DNA of 32,244 nucleotides from Olavius sp. associated proteobacterium Delta 1 (lineage in GTDB: Bacteria > Desulfobacterota > Desulfobacteria > Desulfobacterales > JAFDCJ01): assembly GCA_902749685.1 (NCBI GenBank), contig CACVKW010001440.1, forward strand, positions 1 through 32,244, read 5' to 3'. Below the pieces are notes generated by a model. The model made no database searches and had not been told where the DNA came from. It saw nothing but the letters and a program-made list of their open reading frames with translations. Of the stretch, positions 30,843-32,244 are shown in pieces. The first letter of the stretch is position 1. The number at the start of each line of letters is the position of its first letter. The position numbers and the translations under genes are program-made.

Positions 30843-32045
30843 ATGTCCGAAAAAGAAAATAATTGGTCCCGCAGGCGCTTTTTAAAGGCCACAGGCACGG
30901 CCGGTTTAGGGGCGCTCATGACGCCGACAAGCCGGCTTGCAACAGCCGCCGAAACCCAGGCAACGGTCCCAACCCGACCCTTTGGTAAAACCGGCGTTGA
31001 TGTATCCATTCTCTCTCTGGGCGGCATGTTCAACATCGCTTCCAACCAGTTGATGATGAAACAGGCCCTGCGCTGGGGCGTCACCTACTGGGATACGGCG
31101 GACTGCTATCAAAGAGGCAGTGAAAAAGGTATCGGTAAATATTTTAAAAAATATCCTGCGGATCGCAGCAAGGTCTTTTTGGTCTCAAAATCCGACGCCC
31201 GGGATCCCGATGGCATGACCGATCTTTTGGATCGTTCCCTTAAAAGAATGAACACCGACTATATCGACCTTTATTTTGTTCACAGCATCTATGGCATCGA
31301 TGAGTTGGATCAAAGCACCCGAACCTGGGCCGAGAAAGCCAAAGCAGCCGGGAAAATCCGTTTTTTCGGCTTCAGCACCCACCGCAACATGGAGCAATGT
31401 ATGCGGGAGGGAGCAAAACTTGGCTGGATCGACGGTATTATGATGACCTACAATTTCCGCCTGATGCACACCGGGGCCATGAAGCGCGCGGTGGATGCCT
31501 GCGTGAAAGCCGGGATCGGTTTGACCGCCATGAAAACCCAGGGCGGCGGGTCCGTGCGGACGGATACCGATACCGAACTGAACCTGGCCGGACGCTTTAT
31601 GCAAAAAGGATTTACCGATGCTCAGGCCAAGCTGATGGCGGTGTGGCGAAATCCCAATATCGCCAGCATCTGCTCCCAGATGCCCAACATGTCGATTCTA
31701 ATGGCCAATACAGCCGCTGCCATGGACAGAACAAAACTTTCTTCGACCGGCAGAAAACTGTTGCAGCAATATGCCCGGGAAACGCATTCGGACTATTGCA
31801 CCGGGTGCACGGAGATTTGCGAATCCGCTATAAAGGAAAAGGTTCCGATTGGAGACGTGATGCGTTATTTGATGTATTGCCGCAGCTATGGGGATCGGCA
31901 TTATGCATCCGCAGAATTTAAAAAAATACCGCAAAAGATACGCGACGGTTTAACAGGGGTCGACTATTCGTCGGCCGAAAAAAAATGCCCCCAAAAGATG
32001 GCTATCGCCAAACTCATGCAGGAGGCCGCAGACGAATTGTCATAA
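30843..32045 (+). CDS. Tat-exported Fe-S aldo/keto reductase 2
   Basis: A 400-residue paralogue of the preceding gene, aligning over its whole length with near-identical central segments (for example TWAEKAKAAGKIR and GIGLTAMKTQGGG). It has the twin-arginine signal WSRRRFLKATG, catalytic tetrad Asp84, Tyr89 (WDTADCY), Lys116 and His147, and the Cys cluster C319-x2-C322-x3-C326 with Cys382 in KCPQK. GGAGG lies upstream of the ATG. The residues next to the tetrad differ from copy 1 (TADCYQRG against TANTYMGG; VSKSDA against ATKSHA), so the two may accept different substrates. Confidence 0.9.
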   Translation: MSEKENNWSRRRFLKATGTAGLGALMTPTSRLATAAETQATVPTRPFGKTGVDVSILSLGGMFNIASNQLMMKQALRWGVTYWDTADCYQRGSEKGIGKYFKKYPADRSKVFLVSKSDARDPDGMTDLLDRSLKRMNTDYIDLYFVHSIYGIDELDQSTRTWAEKAKAAGKIRFFGFSTHRNMEQCMREGAKLGWIDGIMMTYNFRLMHTGAMKRAVDACVKAGIGLTAMKTQGGGSVRTDTDTELNLAGRFMQKGFTDAQAKLMAVWRNPNIASICSQMPNMSILMANTAAAMDRTKLSSTGRKLLQQYARETHSDYCTGCTEICESAIKEKVPIGDVMRYLMYCRSYGDRHYASAEFKKIPQKIRDGLTGVDYSSAEKKCPQKMAIAKLMQEAADELS

Positions 32046-32244
32046 GCGGGCCATTGGGGTTCACTAAATTGGGATCAAAAAAACTGATACCTGAATTTTC
32101 AACAGCAAACTTCGCTTCGGTTACATTATGGATATACACTCTTATCCCTATAGTTGCATAAAATTTTGAAATCCAACTTCGCTGCTGCAATGAAGACCAT
32201 TGAAAGTATTGACTGATCCTGGATTCTGGTTTCTGGATACTGGA
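32046..32244. other. intergenic tail with repeat fragments
   Basis: It contains a lone ACCTGAATTTT (about 32090), an end of the inverted-repeat family seen at 5049 and 30685. The last ~27 bases hold a quasi-repeat (CTGGATTCTGGTTTCTGG) that runs to the window edge. No gene or clear terminator was seen after the second reductase. Confidence 0.5.

Noticed and set aside
1..32244. Transposase, integrase, phage, toxin-antitoxin or defence genes
   Set aside because: None of the supported proteins shows such motifs; the repeats have no associated recombinase in this window.

Overview
The window looks like chromosomal DNA of an anaerobic, Gram-negative, probably uncultured bacterium of the Desulfobacterota (Desulfobacterales-like). 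This is inferred from an LptB-type LPS-export ATPase, many Fe-S and Tat-exported redox proteins, a CoxE/MoxR pair, a LUD/universal-stress operon, GC near 50%, and gaps filled with dispersed inverted repeats and quasi-periodic low-complexity DNA. No rRNA, tRNA, CRISPR array, transposase or phage gene was seen.

Layout. 1-1.4 kb: minus-strand pair, a small CCGVGGC protein and an alpha/beta hydrolase. 1.7-2.5 kb: lptB. 2.6-5.0 kb: minus-strand moxR and VWA (CoxE-like) genes separated by an interspersed repeat. 5.3-6.9 kb: membrane HAMP-SpoIIE phosphatase. 7.1-9.8 kb: tight operon of LUD protein, UspA, HAD phosphatase and type II pantothenate-kinase-like ATPase. 10.0-16.7 kb: MBL hydrolase, then a complete oligopeptide-type ABC importer in the order B-D-F-A-C. 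17.0-17.8 kb: metallophosphoesterase. 18.3-19.4 kb: an AT-rich Old Yellow Enzyme-type reductase on the minus strand. 19.7-23.6 kb: a thiamine operon (TPP riboswitch with terminator, thiM, thiE, thiL, thiD) that turns salvaged thiazole and HMP into TPP; no thiC or thiG is present here. 23.9-24.7 kb: zinc-ribbon rhomboid protease on the minus strand.

24.8-32.0 kb is the most interesting part. A hairpin followed by a strong Shine-Dalgarno and a 9-codon ORF precedes a near-consensus sigma-70 promoter. The promoter leads into an untracked 48-codon ORF that overlaps (GTGA) a membrane-anchored DUF6599-like protein. Next come a Tat-exported DUF362 protein, a NapH-NapG-like fusion with an internal twin-arginine motif, and two tandem Tat-exported aldo/keto reductases with C-terminal Cys clusters. 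I infer a quinone-linked redox chain outside the cytoplasm that feeds exported Fe-S aldo/keto reductases; its substrate is unknown.

At least five dispersed repeat families occupy the intergenic spaces (TGCCTAAA-bounded, CCGCCCTGAAAA, GACTCGTAAAAAGTC, AGCCACGAATT and ACCTGAATTTT types), together with many short-period degenerate repeats. One repeat copy supplies the last codons and stop of moxR. All functions come from reading motifs by eye; no database search was run.
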